A stretch of DNA of 55,225 nucleotides, taken from Flammeovirga sp. SJP92. Lineage in GTDB: Bacteria > Bacteroidota > Bacteroidia > Cytophagales > Flammeovirgaceae. Location: positions 1-55,225 of the forward strand of contig NZ_LQAQ01000092.1 in NCBI RefSeq assembly GCF_001583495.1, given 5' to 3'. Within the stretch, counting starts at the first letter, position 1. Each line of letters starts with the position of its first letter. The notes below the pieces were generated by a model. That model saw only the letters and a program-made list of their open reading frames with translations. It had not been told where the DNA came from and ran no database searches. Both the position numbers and the translations under genes were made by a program. Shown here piece by piece: positions 1 through 7,512 of the stretch.

Positions 1-163
1 TAAGTACTAGGACAAAAGTAAACGGACATTTTATTTTATCTTTTTTATCCTACTCTTCGTTAGATTTTTATCGCGTAACTAAGGCTATGCTCTGCAAATC
101 TGCCTTGATTAGAATAAAAAATAACAAGCTAAAATTATCCCTTTTCTTCTGTCCTAGTACTTA
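1..163. repeat. MITE-like element with terminal inverted repeats
   Basis: The first 18 bases (taagtactaggacaaaag) reappear as an inverted copy at 146-163 with one mismatch, enclosing about 125 bp of AT-rich non-coding DNA. Beyond the ends the two arms stay loosely similar. No transposase is present. Layout and size fit a miniature inverted-repeat element or the end of a larger element cut by the window edge; both are inference. Confidence 0.45.
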
Positions 164-169
164 TACTTT

Positions 170-252
170 CCCCTCTACATGGGAAAGTGTTTCCCATATA
201 GAGGGGACACCTTTTCCCATTTCTATGTGCCCCTCTTTCCCATGAGTATGGG
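170..252. repeat. Cluster of strong hairpins
   Basis: Bases 170-186 pair with 190-206 (17 bp, one mismatch, 3-nt loop); the arms read cccctctacatgggaaa and tttcccatatagagggg. A second small hairpin, tcccat/atggga, spans 237-252, and a variant of the first arm (cccctctttccca) lies between them. No U-tract follows, so this is not a standard terminator. Function unknown. Confidence 0.5.
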
Positions 253-278
253 ACGACTCCTCACTGTCGATGCAGTAC

Positions 279-397
279 ATCCTAGCACGTACACGATGTA
301 CATAACGGCACGTACGGTTTGCGAGTGCTAGGACTTACACGCTGTACATGCTACTACGTACACTATGTAAGTCCCAGCACTTGCATTGCTTCAATGC
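279..397. repeat. Array of short palindromes
   Basis: Three small hairpins of the form TACA-CNN-TGTA lie at 290-300, 336-346 and 359-369. They are interleaved with copies of an 11-bp word (agtRctRggac or its complement) at 279-289, 324-334 and 371-381; the same word also forms the ends of the 1-163 element (3-13 and 151-161). A further hairpin gcattg/caatgc is at 383-397. This is non-coding structured DNA of unknown role. Confidence 0.5.
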
Positions 398-479
398 ATA
401 ATAACGGTAAAATGATCTGATTTTATTAGAAATACTGGCTTATTTCAAACCACATTATAATGGTGATTGTAATATACAA

Positions 480-521
480 ACAAGCCAATCTACGTGAGGG
501 TAGATTGGCTTGTGTTTTTTT
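480..521 (+). terminator. Strong intrinsic terminator
   Basis: A 13-bp perfect stem (acaagccaatcta at 480-492 with its complement at 501-513), an 8-nt loop and a run of eight T at 514-521. It terminates rightward transcription, but no plus-strand gene precedes it in the window. The transcript it ends must start in the palindromic region or left of the window. Confidence 0.8.
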
Positions 522-552
522 GTTTTAAGTTCGGAAACTTAAACAATATTAT

Positions 553-615
553 AGTTCTTAATGACGCTATCGCTTAACATTACGAACAGTGGGGAGTAAC
601 CCTTATCGGCTTAAC
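553..615. repeat. Degenerate repeat flanking accessory genes (copies 1 and 2)
   Basis: A roughly 40-bp unit at 553-592 matches 1330-1370 at about 70 percent. Its inner word (acgcYta-cGGCTTAA-like) recurs at 595-615. The copies flank the small gene at 637-1185. The spacing is reminiscent of gene-cassette recombination sites, but no integrase gene is visible and folding was not computed. Confidence 0.3.
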
Positions 616-636
616 ACTTGCACCAGAAGGGAGGCT

Positions 637-1185
637 TCAATCTCTATGATATACTGTTTTCATTCTATACTTATAATGGAGTTTAGTAAAATCTTTAAAA
701 CCTTTAAATAGATCGTCACTTTCAATTAAAAATTGTAAACTAATATTGGCATTCTTCTTCTTAAAAGAGAAAGTATTTTTACTACCACTTATCATTCCTA
801 AATTTGGATAATAAGAACCTTTTCCAATATCTTCATTTTCACCTAAAGGGTTTTGTCCTAAATAACCATTAAGTACTAATTTACAATTGTCATTAACCGT
901 TATACTTTGATTTATTTTTTTGCAATACAAAGATATTTCATTTTGTTCAAATTTTATTTCACCAATTATTAGTATTTTTTTTAGTAAGAATGTACATATT
1001 ATCTTATCGAAAATAACTACAATACCAAATAGAAATAAAAAATAAAAGGCAGTATCATCATTAGAGTTATAAATATTGAAAAAGATAAGACAAACTAACA
1101 TAACCATTAACAATGTTATAATAATTTGATAAATAATGTATAATACATTCTTCTTTACTACTTTAAAAATAAATTTATTCTTCAT
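637..1185 (-). CDS. Hypothetical two-TM membrane protein
   Basis: No family recognised. The start is the ATG at 1185; the frame extends two codons further to a TTG. The N-terminus is basic, followed by two hydrophobic segments at about residues 12-38 and 46-68 and then a soluble tail of about 110 residues rich in Lys and Asn. That suggests an inner-membrane protein with one cytoplasmic domain. Copies of a degenerate repeat lie on both sides, so it may be a mobile or cassette-like gene. Its base composition is AT-richer than that of the housekeeping genes further right. Coding status rests on an uninterrupted frame with plausible membrane topology. Confidence 0.6.
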   Translation of the reverse strand: MKNKFIFKVVKKNVLYIIYQIIITLLMVMLVCLIFFNIYNSNDDTAFYFLFLFGIVVIFDKIICTFLLKKILIIGEIKFEQNEISLYCKKINQSITVNDNCKLVLNGYLGQNPLGENEDIGKGSYYPNLGMISGSKNTFSFKKKNANISLQFLIESDDLFKGFKDFTKLHYKYRMKTVYHRD

Positions 1186-1329
1186 AATCAATTTCTTTTT
1201 CCCACAGGGTTCTGGAGTTTTAGGTGTTTTTATAAATGTATCTTTTATACCTTTTGAACAATACTTCTATTACTGGAATAGCAACCAAAAAGGATTTGTT
1301 GTTATAAGTGAGAACTTATACAATTGGAC

Positions 1330-1370
1330 AGTTCTAAGTAACGCCTACGGCTTAATGTTTTGAATAGTGG
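1330..1370. repeat. Degenerate repeat flanking accessory genes (copy 3)
   Basis: This 41-bp stretch begins agttct, contains acgcctacggcttaa and ends gaatagtgg. It is the partner of 553-592, with one indel. It sits downstream of the gene at 1396-1755 and upstream of the gene at 637-1185. Confidence 0.3.
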
Positions 1371-1395
1371 CAGAAACAGTTAGATTATAATTTTA

Positions 1396-1755
1396 TTATC
1401 GGCAAAAAATCTCTTCTAAAGATTCCCATATTTTACCATAACCATAACTATCGCATGGTCCTTTATCTTTAATTAGATCTAAATAAATTGCTTCATTATC
1501 ACTAGGAACAAATAAAACACCCCAATATTCTCCTTTTTCAATATTAAAACCACCAGATACAGGGGTCATTCCAATATATTCTTTACCTAAATAATTTATT
1601 TCATATGCTACACTATTACCTCCTCTAGTTTGTGTAATATCTCTAATAACACCAATGGTATAGAGTTTAGTAGACATATTTCTATCTATCAGTGTATACA
1701 ACCAATAGACTAGTAGTGACAAAATAGTAATTTGTATTGCCTTTTTACTCGTCAT
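1396..1755 (-). CDS. Hypothetical single-TM protein, 119 aa
   Basis: No family recognised. ATG start at 1755. Residues 8-24 form one hydrophobic segment. The rest looks like a small beta-rich domain (repeated V/I-x-Y patterns, a GGN turn near residue 45) with two Cys in the C-terminal 20 residues. It may be a membrane-anchored extracytoplasmic protein. The next gene upstream on the same strand starts 66 bp away, so they may share a transcript. Proteins of this size and form are common in variable accessory loci of Bacteroidota; no function can be assigned. Confidence 0.55.
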   Translation of the reverse strand: MTSKKAIQITILSLLVYWLYTLIDRNMSTKLYTIGVIRDITQTRGGNSVAYEINYLGKEYIGMTPVSGGFNIEKGEYWGVLFVPSDNEAIYLDLIKDKGPCDSYGYGKIWESLEEIFCR

Positions 1756-1821
1756 GATCTTTTTTATTACTTCAACTAAAATTTATTACTAAATCTAGTC
1801 TTGTATTTAGTATATTTTGTT

Positions 1822-2436
1822 TTAATAAATAAAATCACCTTCTTTATAAGGCCACTTCTTATAATTCATAAGTATAAAATTTAAGTTTTGGAGTTCTAGT
1901 TTTGTCATTTTACCACTCTTTCTTATAAGCTTATCCAACTCATCATTGTCAAAATATTCAATTTTATATAATCCTTTATCTCTATTGTAAAAGAGGAGCC
2001 TTTCATGATAAATATCTATAGTTGGTGTATTAGGATAAATGATTGTATGATAATTTAAAGTTTGCTTTATGATGCATTCTTCATGATCAACTCTTTCATT
2101 ATTTGTTAATACGGTAGATGAAATAGACCTACCTCCAACCCAATTACTAAAAACCGTTTCTCCTTCAAAAAACAACTCTTTATTATCTGATAATCTAACT
2201 AACGGAACTAACTCAAGGTCATTTAAGCCTGGGGTATAAAAGACAATAAATAATGTATCATTTCTAATAGCCGTACATAAAGCACCTGATTTAAAATTGA
2301 TAATTTCATTCTCAACTATCAAGTCATAAAAAGATATCTGAAATGGATCTTCAGTATCTACTTGAGCCAATCCAATATTAGAAAAGCTCATAAATAAAAA
2401 AATGAAAAGTTTATTCATTAATCCTCTGTTTGGCAT
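1822..2436 (-). CDS. Hypothetical secreted protein
   Basis: No family recognised. There are two candidate starts, ATG at 2436 and ATG at 2418 (residue 7). The second gives the cleaner signal peptide (MNKLFIFLFMSFSNIGLAQ), with cleavage after AQ as is usual in Bacteroidota. The mature part is about 180 residues, acidic, with no Cys pair or known motif. The start lies only 4 nt after the stop of the upstream gene (2441-3412), so the two are almost certainly co-transcribed and possibly translationally coupled. Both products are predicted to be exported. Confidence 0.6.
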   Translation of the reverse strand: MPNRGLMNKLFIFLFMSFSNIGLAQVDTEDPFQISFYDLIVENEIINFKSGALCTAIRNDTLFIVFYTPGLNDLELVPLVRLSDNKELFFEGETVFSNWVGGRSISSTVLTNNERVDHEECIIKQTLNYHTIIYPNTPTIDIYHERLLFYNRDKGLYKIEYFDNDELDKLIRKSGKMTKLELQNLNFILMNYKKWPYKEGDFIY

Positions 2437-2440
2437 ATCC

Positions 2441-3412
2441 CTATTTAATTCCCTCTTTTAAACTCTTATAAAAAAATGTCTTCTTCAAAACATTATCTAA
2501 GTCAATCCCCACTTGTTTATCTTCCATCTCGTCATCTACCTTATACCCTAGTATTTCAAAGAACTCATCCTCATACAAATCAACATAATAAAGACGATCA
2601 AAAAGGTATACTTCATAATAGAAGTATTCATAATTAGAAGGCTTTATCTGCTTGAGAAATCCTTTCTTAATTTCTTCTTCTGAGTACATTTTTTTGATTA
2701 CATCTGTATATTTTGATACTAGTTTATTATAGGTTGAGTCTTCTTTGAGTGACATTTTCTCATATAGCATAATTTGAAGTAAACCTCTCTCTATAAGTTT
2801 TAAACACTCTTTATAAAAATTGAAATGATAATAAACTTCAAAACTTAAATCAGCATATTCATTTACAGTACTATAACAAGAGGTAGATGTAGATGTTCGG
2901 TTTGTGCTTTTCAACATTTCTAGATAGTAATACGCTTTTTCATAATCTTTAAGTTTAATATAATATTTGGTCAATCTTTCTAGAGTGGAAATTTTAGCAT
3001 CATTTTTATCTTCATAAAAGGAGGTTTTAAACCTTCGATCCGATGTATCTGAAAAATAAAAAGTATAATTATCTCTAATCTCAACTAATTTATAGTCATC
3101 TATAGTCTCTATTAACTCAAGATTGATGGAATGTGCTTTTTCTACTGAATCGACTGCTTCATAAAAAGACGATAAATAATTCATTACTAATGGGCAGAAT
3201 AAAGACTTTGGATAATCATCCAAAAAATGTTCTGAATCGTAAATCGTCTTTCTGACGACATTATTCTTAAAATTCCATTCTATATCATTAAAAATTAGTA
3301 AATCATACTTCCCTTTCAATTTATAATATTCAGTTGTATCACTCTGAATCAAAAGGTCTTGAGCAAAACTAGTACTAGAAATAAGAATAAATAGTATTAG
3401 AGTTCTTGTCAT
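2441..3412 (-). CDS. Hypothetical secreted protein with helical repeats
   Basis: ATG at 3412. Residues 1-18 form a signal peptide ending SFAQ. The mature protein is about 305 residues and mostly helical, with regularly spaced aromatic and Leu residues (for example LTKYYIKLKDYEKAYYYLEM). This resembles one or two degenerate TPR units around residues 150-215. It is first in a two-gene unit with 1822-2436. Function unknown; TPR-like scaffolding is inference from the residue pattern. Confidence 0.6.
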   Translation of the reverse strand: MTRTLILFILISSTSFAQDLLIQSDTTEYYKLKGKYDLLIFNDIEWNFKNNVVRKTIYDSEHFLDDYPKSLFCPLVMNYLSSFYEAVDSVEKAHSINLELIETIDDYKLVEIRDNYTFYFSDTSDRRFKTSFYEDKNDAKISTLERLTKYYIKLKDYEKAYYYLEMLKSTNRTSTSTSCYSTVNEYADLSFEVYYHFNFYKECLKLIERGLLQIMLYEKMSLKEDSTYNKLVSKYTDVIKKMYSEEEIKKGFLKQIKPSNYEYFYYEVYLFDRLYYVDLYEDEFFEILGYKVDDEMEDKQVGIDLDNVLKKTFFYKSLKEGIK

Positions 3413-3494
3413 GATGAAGTTTACTTAAAAGTTATTTGATTGATATCATGGTGTTTAAAAAAATTTAGCAACATTTTTTGTACCTCGAATGGTA

Positions 3495-3968
3495 TTATGT
3501 ATTGTTTTCCAATCTGCTTGTTGAGAGTACGCGTTTCCTGTAAAAATCTAAAAATATTATCAAAACAGAAAATATTGGAGAACTGATATAAATTGAAATA
3601 TAAGAACCTTTCAAACTATGTCCTCCATAACCTTCCTCAAAACATAACCAATAAAGAGTATAAGGATATAAAACTAATATTAAATTGATAACAATGAATT
3701 TACCTAGTTTATAACCAACTAGACATTTTTCTAAAAGGGTCTTCAAGTAAAATAATGGTATGGAAAGAATTAAATATTCAACAAAATACAATAAACAATA
3801 TAAGAATAAGTAGTAAAATTCAATTTTGCCTTTTACCCAAATGATTCTATCGTAATGAAATAAGAAAATCGCTCTATCAATTAAGGAAATAAATAGTATT
3901 GAGAAAATCCATTGCCTTTTTTTACTAGACAATAAAAACTGTAAAAAAATTATCTTTATATTTCTCAT
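3495..3968 (-). CDS. Hypothetical four-TM membrane protein
   Basis: No family recognised. ATG at 3968. Hydrophobic segments lie at about residues 18-34, 50-72, 85-108 and 122-143, with a basic C-terminus (FYRKRV), so both ends are probably cytoplasmic. It has no catalytic motif. It stands alone between exported orphan proteins in the minus-strand accessory block. Confidence 0.55.
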   Translation of the reverse strand: MRNIKIIFLQFLLSSKKRQWIFSILFISLIDRAIFLFHYDRIIWVKGKIEFYYLFLYCLLYFVEYLILSIPLFYLKTLLEKCLVGYKLGKFIVINLILVLYPYTLYWLCFEEGYGGHSLKGSYISIYISSPIFSVLIIFLDFYRKRVLSTSRLENNT

Positions 3969-4043
3969 ATATTGATTTTCGAGGAAGTAAAAAAATAGTT
4001 AGAATACAAATAATAATATAAAAGGATGGGAAGAGGAAACAGA

Positions 4044-4490
4044 TTACTTATCCCTCATAGCTTTAAAGGTTAAATTTATTATTACTCCAATAAAAACGAG
4101 ACAGCGTTCAACTGACACTCCCGTAATTAGGGCTTTACTATTATTTAGTCGTATTGAAACCTTATTGATATTTTTCTTATGACCTAAAATTAGATGTTCT
4201 GACATCCCTAATACCTCAGAAGTTGTAATTGAATCTTTAAAGAAAAGTTTGTCATTTATCATCACTTCAATTTCATCTTTATTAAACCCCTCTTCAATGT
4301 AAAGATGCAAAGAATCTTTAGAAAGCCGTTTATCATATTCTGCATCATCACATTTGCTATAACGAATCAAAATATCATATTTATTTTCATAAACTGAAAC
4401 AGCATTTTTTTTAATATGACATGAAATGAAAAGATATACTATGAGGAAATTAGCAATCTTAACTTTATACCAATTTGACTTCATTTTCAT
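4044..4490 (-). CDS. Hypothetical lipoprotein
   Basis: ATG at 4490 or two codons later at 4484. A hydrophobic segment ends in a lipobox-like sequence (FLIVYLFISC), with the Cys near residue 24 as the predicted lipidated residue. The mature part of about 120 residues carries a second hydrophobic patch near the C-terminus. No family recognised. It lies in the same orphan minus-strand block as its neighbours. Confidence 0.55.
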   Translation of the reverse strand: MKMKSNWYKVKIANFLIVYLFISCHIKKNAVSVYENKYDILIRYSKCDDAEYDKRLSKDSLHLYIEEGFNKDEIEVMINDKLFFKDSITTSEVLGMSEHLILGHKKNINKVSIRLNNSKALITGVSVERCLVFIGVIINLTFKAMRDK

Positions 4491-4838
4491 TGTGTAATAT
4501 TTTCATAAAGAGATACTTAGATAAATTCATTCAAAATCATTTCGTGACAAACAACATAGTGGTATTTCTTCTTGTGCGATGTCAAATGTACTCCTAAACT
4601 AAACTTTCATCTATACCTTTTTCTAAGTCCAATAATATAGAAGTGTTCAATCTGTCATTATATGTTTTCAACTCTTTATCACCATACCTACATTTAAATT
4701 TGTTGTGATAAAACTGGCTACTTCTAAATCATTCATCAATAAAAAAACTTTTCAATTCAGTTTGTATGATTGTACCAAAAAAGTAAAATCAATTCCAATA
4801 GTCTATTGAGTAATTCACCTAAAATAAAAAATCAAAAA
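4491..4838 (-). other. Intergenic region with a possible gene remnant
   Basis: No intact gene is seen in 348 bp. On the minus strand a frame of about 44 codons between roughly 4740 and 4605 reads like protein (contains KELKTYNDRLNTSILLDLEK) but is opened by a stop and has no clear start, and fragments in other frames lie upstream. This could be the decayed end of an orphan gene or chance. The promoter of the lipoprotein gene at 4044-4490 should also lie here. Confidence 0.25.
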
Positions 4839-5450
4839 CTATTCCCTAGTCTTCTTCTTACTTTGAGTATTAATATTAAAAGTTGCCCTTACTAAGAAAT
4901 TGATAAAAATAGAATTGCCTTCATGGCCAAATACTGTGCTAGGAATGATATCTGATATAAAGGACAATTGGAAGAAGCCGAAATTCATTCCTAATTCAGG
5001 TGATAACCCTATTGCTTCATACCTCTCCAAAGGGATTTCTATACTAGATCCCATATCATCATCAGACCGTAAAACACTTTTTGTTCTATAATAACCTAAT
5101 CCCAAAGCTAAATGAGGACGGACTTTACTCTCTCCTATAAAATATTTTACTTTTAAGGTATAATCAACAACTGTGGAGAGTATTGAAACATCAAAATTAC
5201 TATTCCTATGCTCCTGCAAAATTTGTATGGCAATGTTTCCGTTTCTTTCAAACCCGAATGCCAAATTTGAGGTATGATGATAGTAAAAATTTATATTGAA
5301 ACTTAACCCGGCGCCGTTGATCCCATAATTATCAATTCTTCCATTGAAGATGGTTGCTCCTGTGCCAATACCAATTGTTATATTTTCATCTTGAGCTTGT
5401 GCAACATTCATGACAAACACAGTCATAATGATGAGTAATAGTTGCTTCAT
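4839..5450 (-). CDS. Predicted outer-membrane beta-barrel protein
   Basis: The start is the ATG at 5450; the open frame continues three codons further to a TTG. Residues 1-20 are a signal peptide ending AQA-Q. The mature part alternates polar and hydrophobic residues with many Gly and aromatics (for example GTGATIFNGRIDNYGINGAG and ALGLGYYR), typical of small 8-strand outer-membrane barrels of the PorT/OmpA-like kind found in Bacteroidota. The last strand is followed by a basic tail (SKKKTRE), which is unusual because barrels normally end in an aromatic. The barrel assignment is inference from pattern. Confidence 0.6.
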   Translation of the reverse strand: MKQLLLIIMTVFVMNVAQAQDENITIGIGTGATIFNGRIDNYGINGAGLSFNINFYYHHTSNLAFGFERNGNIAIQILQEHRNSNFDVSILSTVVDYTLKVKYFIGESKVRPHLALGLGYYRTKSVLRSDDDMGSSIEIPLERYEAIGLSPELGMNFGFFQLSFISDIIPSTVFGHEGNSIFINFLVRATFNINTQSKKKTRE

Positions 5451-5804
5451 TTTAATCAAATTATAGCTTATAGTTGGTTTCGGTCTTAAAGGTAAGTCAT
5501 AAATAAAAAACTAAAAAGTAATTCCAGGATTTACATTCGATGAGTTAAAAGTGCTTTCTTAAAACTATTTTGAACTGCAACAGTATATTAATTAGCGAAG
5601 TTTATAATGTTATTATTCAATTCAAGCCTTCATCTTACTCCATATACATTACACCCTCTTCAAATAATACTATTTATGATTTTTTTACCGATATTTAAAC
5701 GTTGTAACCTAATAGGAACACCTGCCTTACAAATACGTAAAGGTGTATTTTTATCACAACATTTTTTTTAGCTAAATCAAACCTATTTAACAAACATCAG
5801 AATA
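5451..5804. other. Intergenic region between divergent genes
   Basis: About 350 bp with no open frame worth calling. It must contain the promoters of the beta-barrel gene (leftward) and of the membrane protein gene at 5805 (rightward). One weak hairpin (acacct...aggtgt, about 5717-5745) is followed by attttt. Nothing else was seen. Confidence 0.4.
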
Positions 5805-6389
5805 ATGGTTAAGCATAGACTTTATATTATCTGCTTTTTTATTATCTCCTCTTATTTTACCCTTCTCAAGATTACAGATATTAAAAATCTGTCTACAATA
5901 TTTGGTACTACCGCAACAATAGTTGGTGGACTCGCCATCTGGGTTCAATTAAAAAGAGATGGTGATTTGAAAGAAGCTGAATTTCTTATGGAATACAACT
6001 TTAATTTCATCAACGATAAAAAGTTGACAAATATTCAAAAAACGCTTGAGAATTATTCTAAAGGCGATTGTACCAAAGAAGATATTACTACAATTGACAG
6101 ACAAGATCTGATCAATTTTTTAGTCTATTTAGAAGCTCTTGCAGCGATGGTCAATAAAGGAGTTTTAAAAATTGAAACGATTGACAACTTATTTTCTTAT
6201 CGCTTTTTCATTGCCACCAATAACCCCGTTGTCCAGGAATTAGAATTGATTCCTGATGCAGAATACTACAGGGGTTGTTATGTGCTTCATAAAAAATGGG
6301 TGAATTACAAGAAGAAAAAAGGGCAAAACATCCTACAAGAAGAGTTTTCATTGAAGAATGTGAAAGACTATAACCAATACTCAAAATAA
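5805..6389 (+). CDS. Membrane-anchored protein of DUF4760-like layout
   Basis: ATG at 5805. Two hydrophobic segments (about residues 5-21 and 30-48) are followed by a helical cytoplasmic domain of about 145 residues with a YLEALAAMVNKG stretch. This layout, two short TMs then a helical domain, is shared by DUF4760-type and similar proteins often found near phage-defence genes. Family membership is not certain. The stop codon overlaps the start of the following acetyltransferase (TAATG at 6387-6391), so the two are translationally coupled. Function unknown. Confidence 0.55.
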   Translation: MVKHRLYIICFFIISSYFTLLKITDIKNLSTIFGTTATIVGGLAIWVQLKRDGDLKEAEFLMEYNFNFINDKKLTNIQKTLENYSKGDCTKEDITTIDRQDLINFLVYLEALAAMVNKGVLKIETIDNLFSYRFFIATNNPVVQELELIPDAEYYRGCYVLHKKWVNYKKKKGQNILQEEFSLKNVKDYNQYSK

Positions 6390-6994
6390 TGACAATGATT
6401 GAATGCACTCCATTGAAAATATCGGATGATATTAGAAAAGTAGCACAACTTATCGTAGAAACGGATCCATTTATTTACCCCGCTTTAGCAGGAAATGAAA
6501 CTTCTAGAATTAGTGTGATTGAAGAAATGATCAAAAAAGGACGTTTTGTATTCTGTAAAGAAAATATTTTTGTAGCAAAAAGGGATGATTCTATTGCTGG
6601 GTTAATTGTTTGTTTTATAAATACTCCTTCTTGGCATGATGAAGAGTTTAAAGAAATATATAAAAACAACGATATTGAATATACTCCATCAGTTTCTACA
6701 GTTGTAGAGGAATATTTTAGTAAAACAACGGCAACAGACTACCTTTACATCTCCAATATCTGTACAGCAAAAGAGCATCAGAAAAAAGGAGTCGCTTCAA
6801 CCCTGGTCAATTATATCATTTCTTTATTTCCACAAAAAAGTATAGGGTTACATGTACTTTGTGATAATCAAAATGCTATTCGACTTTATGAGAAACTTGG
6901 GTTTAAAATTCAGCATAAAGAGACGGGGTTTTCTATAGAAAAGGATAAACCTGAGTGTTATTTTATGCTCAAGGAATACTATGAAAATGATTAA
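6389..6994 (+). CDS. GNAT-family N-acetyltransferase
   Basis: The fold is recognisable from the acetyl-CoA-binding motif A (EHQKKGVAS, matching Q/R-x-x-G-x-G/A) near residues 129-137. The usual LHV...N-x-x-A-x-R-x-Y-x-x-x-GF segment follows (DNQNAIRLYEKLGFK). The product should transfer an acetyl group from acetyl-CoA to an unknown amine. The 201-residue length is somewhat above the GNAT average because of an N-terminal extension. It overlaps the preceding membrane protein gene by one base and is followed by a hairpin at 7059-7094. Confidence 0.85.
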   Translation: MTMIECTPLKISDDIRKVAQLIVETDPFIYPALAGNETSRISVIEEMIKKGRFVFCKENIFVAKRDDSIAGLIVCFINTPSWHDEEFKEIYKNNDIEYTPSVSTVVEEYFSKTTATDYLYISNICTAKEHQKKGVASTLVNYIISLFPQKSIGLHVLCDNQNAIRLYEKLGFKIQHKETGFSIEKDKPECYFMLKEYYEND

Positions 6995-7058
6995 GTTCTA
7001 AGGCAAAATTCATGATCAATTATTTTTGATTTAGTACTTACTAAGACAATTTAATAGT

Positions 7059-7094
7059 GCAAAAGGCTTTTCTAGTAGAAGAAAAGCCTTTTGC
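7059..7094 (+). terminator. Probable intrinsic terminator of the GNAT unit
   Basis: A 15-bp perfect stem (gcaaaaggcttttct at 7059-7073 with its complement at 7080-7094) and a 6-nt loop. The A and T runs lie within the stem rather than behind it, so efficiency is uncertain. It separates the GNAT gene from the nrdD leader. Confidence 0.6.
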
Positions 7095-7195
7095 GTTTAC
7101 AGTTAATTCTTAATCAGAATTAATAGTATATTTCAAAGAATTAGATTTTCTCAAAACTTCATTTTCAAGCGCTTATCATTTGCAATATTTTTTCA

Positions 7196-7209
7196 GTGAT
7201 TGTGATCAA
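7196..7209. promoter_or_regulatory. FNR/CRP-like operator upstream of nrdD
   Basis: The sequence gtgat-tgtg-atcaa fits the FNR dyad TTGAT-N4-ATCAA at nine of ten positions. It lies about 30 bp before the riboswitch of the anaerobic ribonucleotide reductase, a sensible target for oxygen control. A box caaatttg at 7232-7239 matches seven of eight positions of the Bacteroidota -7 consensus and would put the dyad near -41. The first base of the riboswitch is not well defined, so this spacing is tentative. Confidence 0.4.
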
Positions 7210-7235
7210 TACTTTTCAAGAAAAGAAAATACAAA

Positions 7236-7395
7236 TTTGCTGTGCATGGTGCCTAAGTGGAATAATAGGGAATTCAGTGAAAATCTGGAACTGTACTCGC
7301 AGCTGTAAATCTTTTTAATGAATATCTGATAGCCATTGCTACTAAGCGAGAAGGTAGATATCTCAGAGATAAGTCAGAAGACCTACCAAGCAGTA
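7236..7395 (+). promoter_or_regulatory. Cobalamin (AdoCbl) riboswitch in the nrdD leader
   Basis: The conserved core is present in order: aatagggaa then cagtg (7262-7278), then ggaactgtactcgcagctgtaa (about 7286-7308 split by one position), gccattg with gcgagaagg (7332-7355), and the B12 box agtcagaagacctacc (7373-7388). This matches the AdoCbl class of cobalamin riboswitches. It lies directly upstream of nrdD, whose ATG is about 120 nt further. Two hairpins that could act as the expression platform (gatact/agtgtc near 7402-7422 and gatagg/cctatt near 7434-7456) follow. Expected effect: B12 represses nrdD. Confidence 0.9.
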
Positions 7396-7512
7396 GTTAT
7401 GAAGATACTTCGAGTGAAAGTGTCTACATCAACGATAGGAAAAATCTGTGCCTATTGTTTTGCACTTCCAATCAACGCGCCTTGTGTTTTGTTCATTTTA
7501 TACTCAAAAGAC

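Noticed and set aside
1-480. CRISPR array in the palindrome-rich region
   Set aside because: The repeats are short, irregularly spaced and in alternating orientation, with no constant-length spacers and no cas genes.
1136-1363. Plus-strand frame over the start of the 637-1185 gene
   Set aside because: Composition is that of a reverse-strand shadow, and it crosses the degenerate repeat.
4900-5091. Plus-strand frame within the beta-barrel gene
   Set aside because: Shadow frame; the minus-strand product has a signal peptide and barrel pattern.
7336-7512. N-terminal extension of nrdD back to a TTG
   Set aside because: It overlaps the cobalamin riboswitch and its expression platform, starts with a rare codon and does not look like an ATP-cone.
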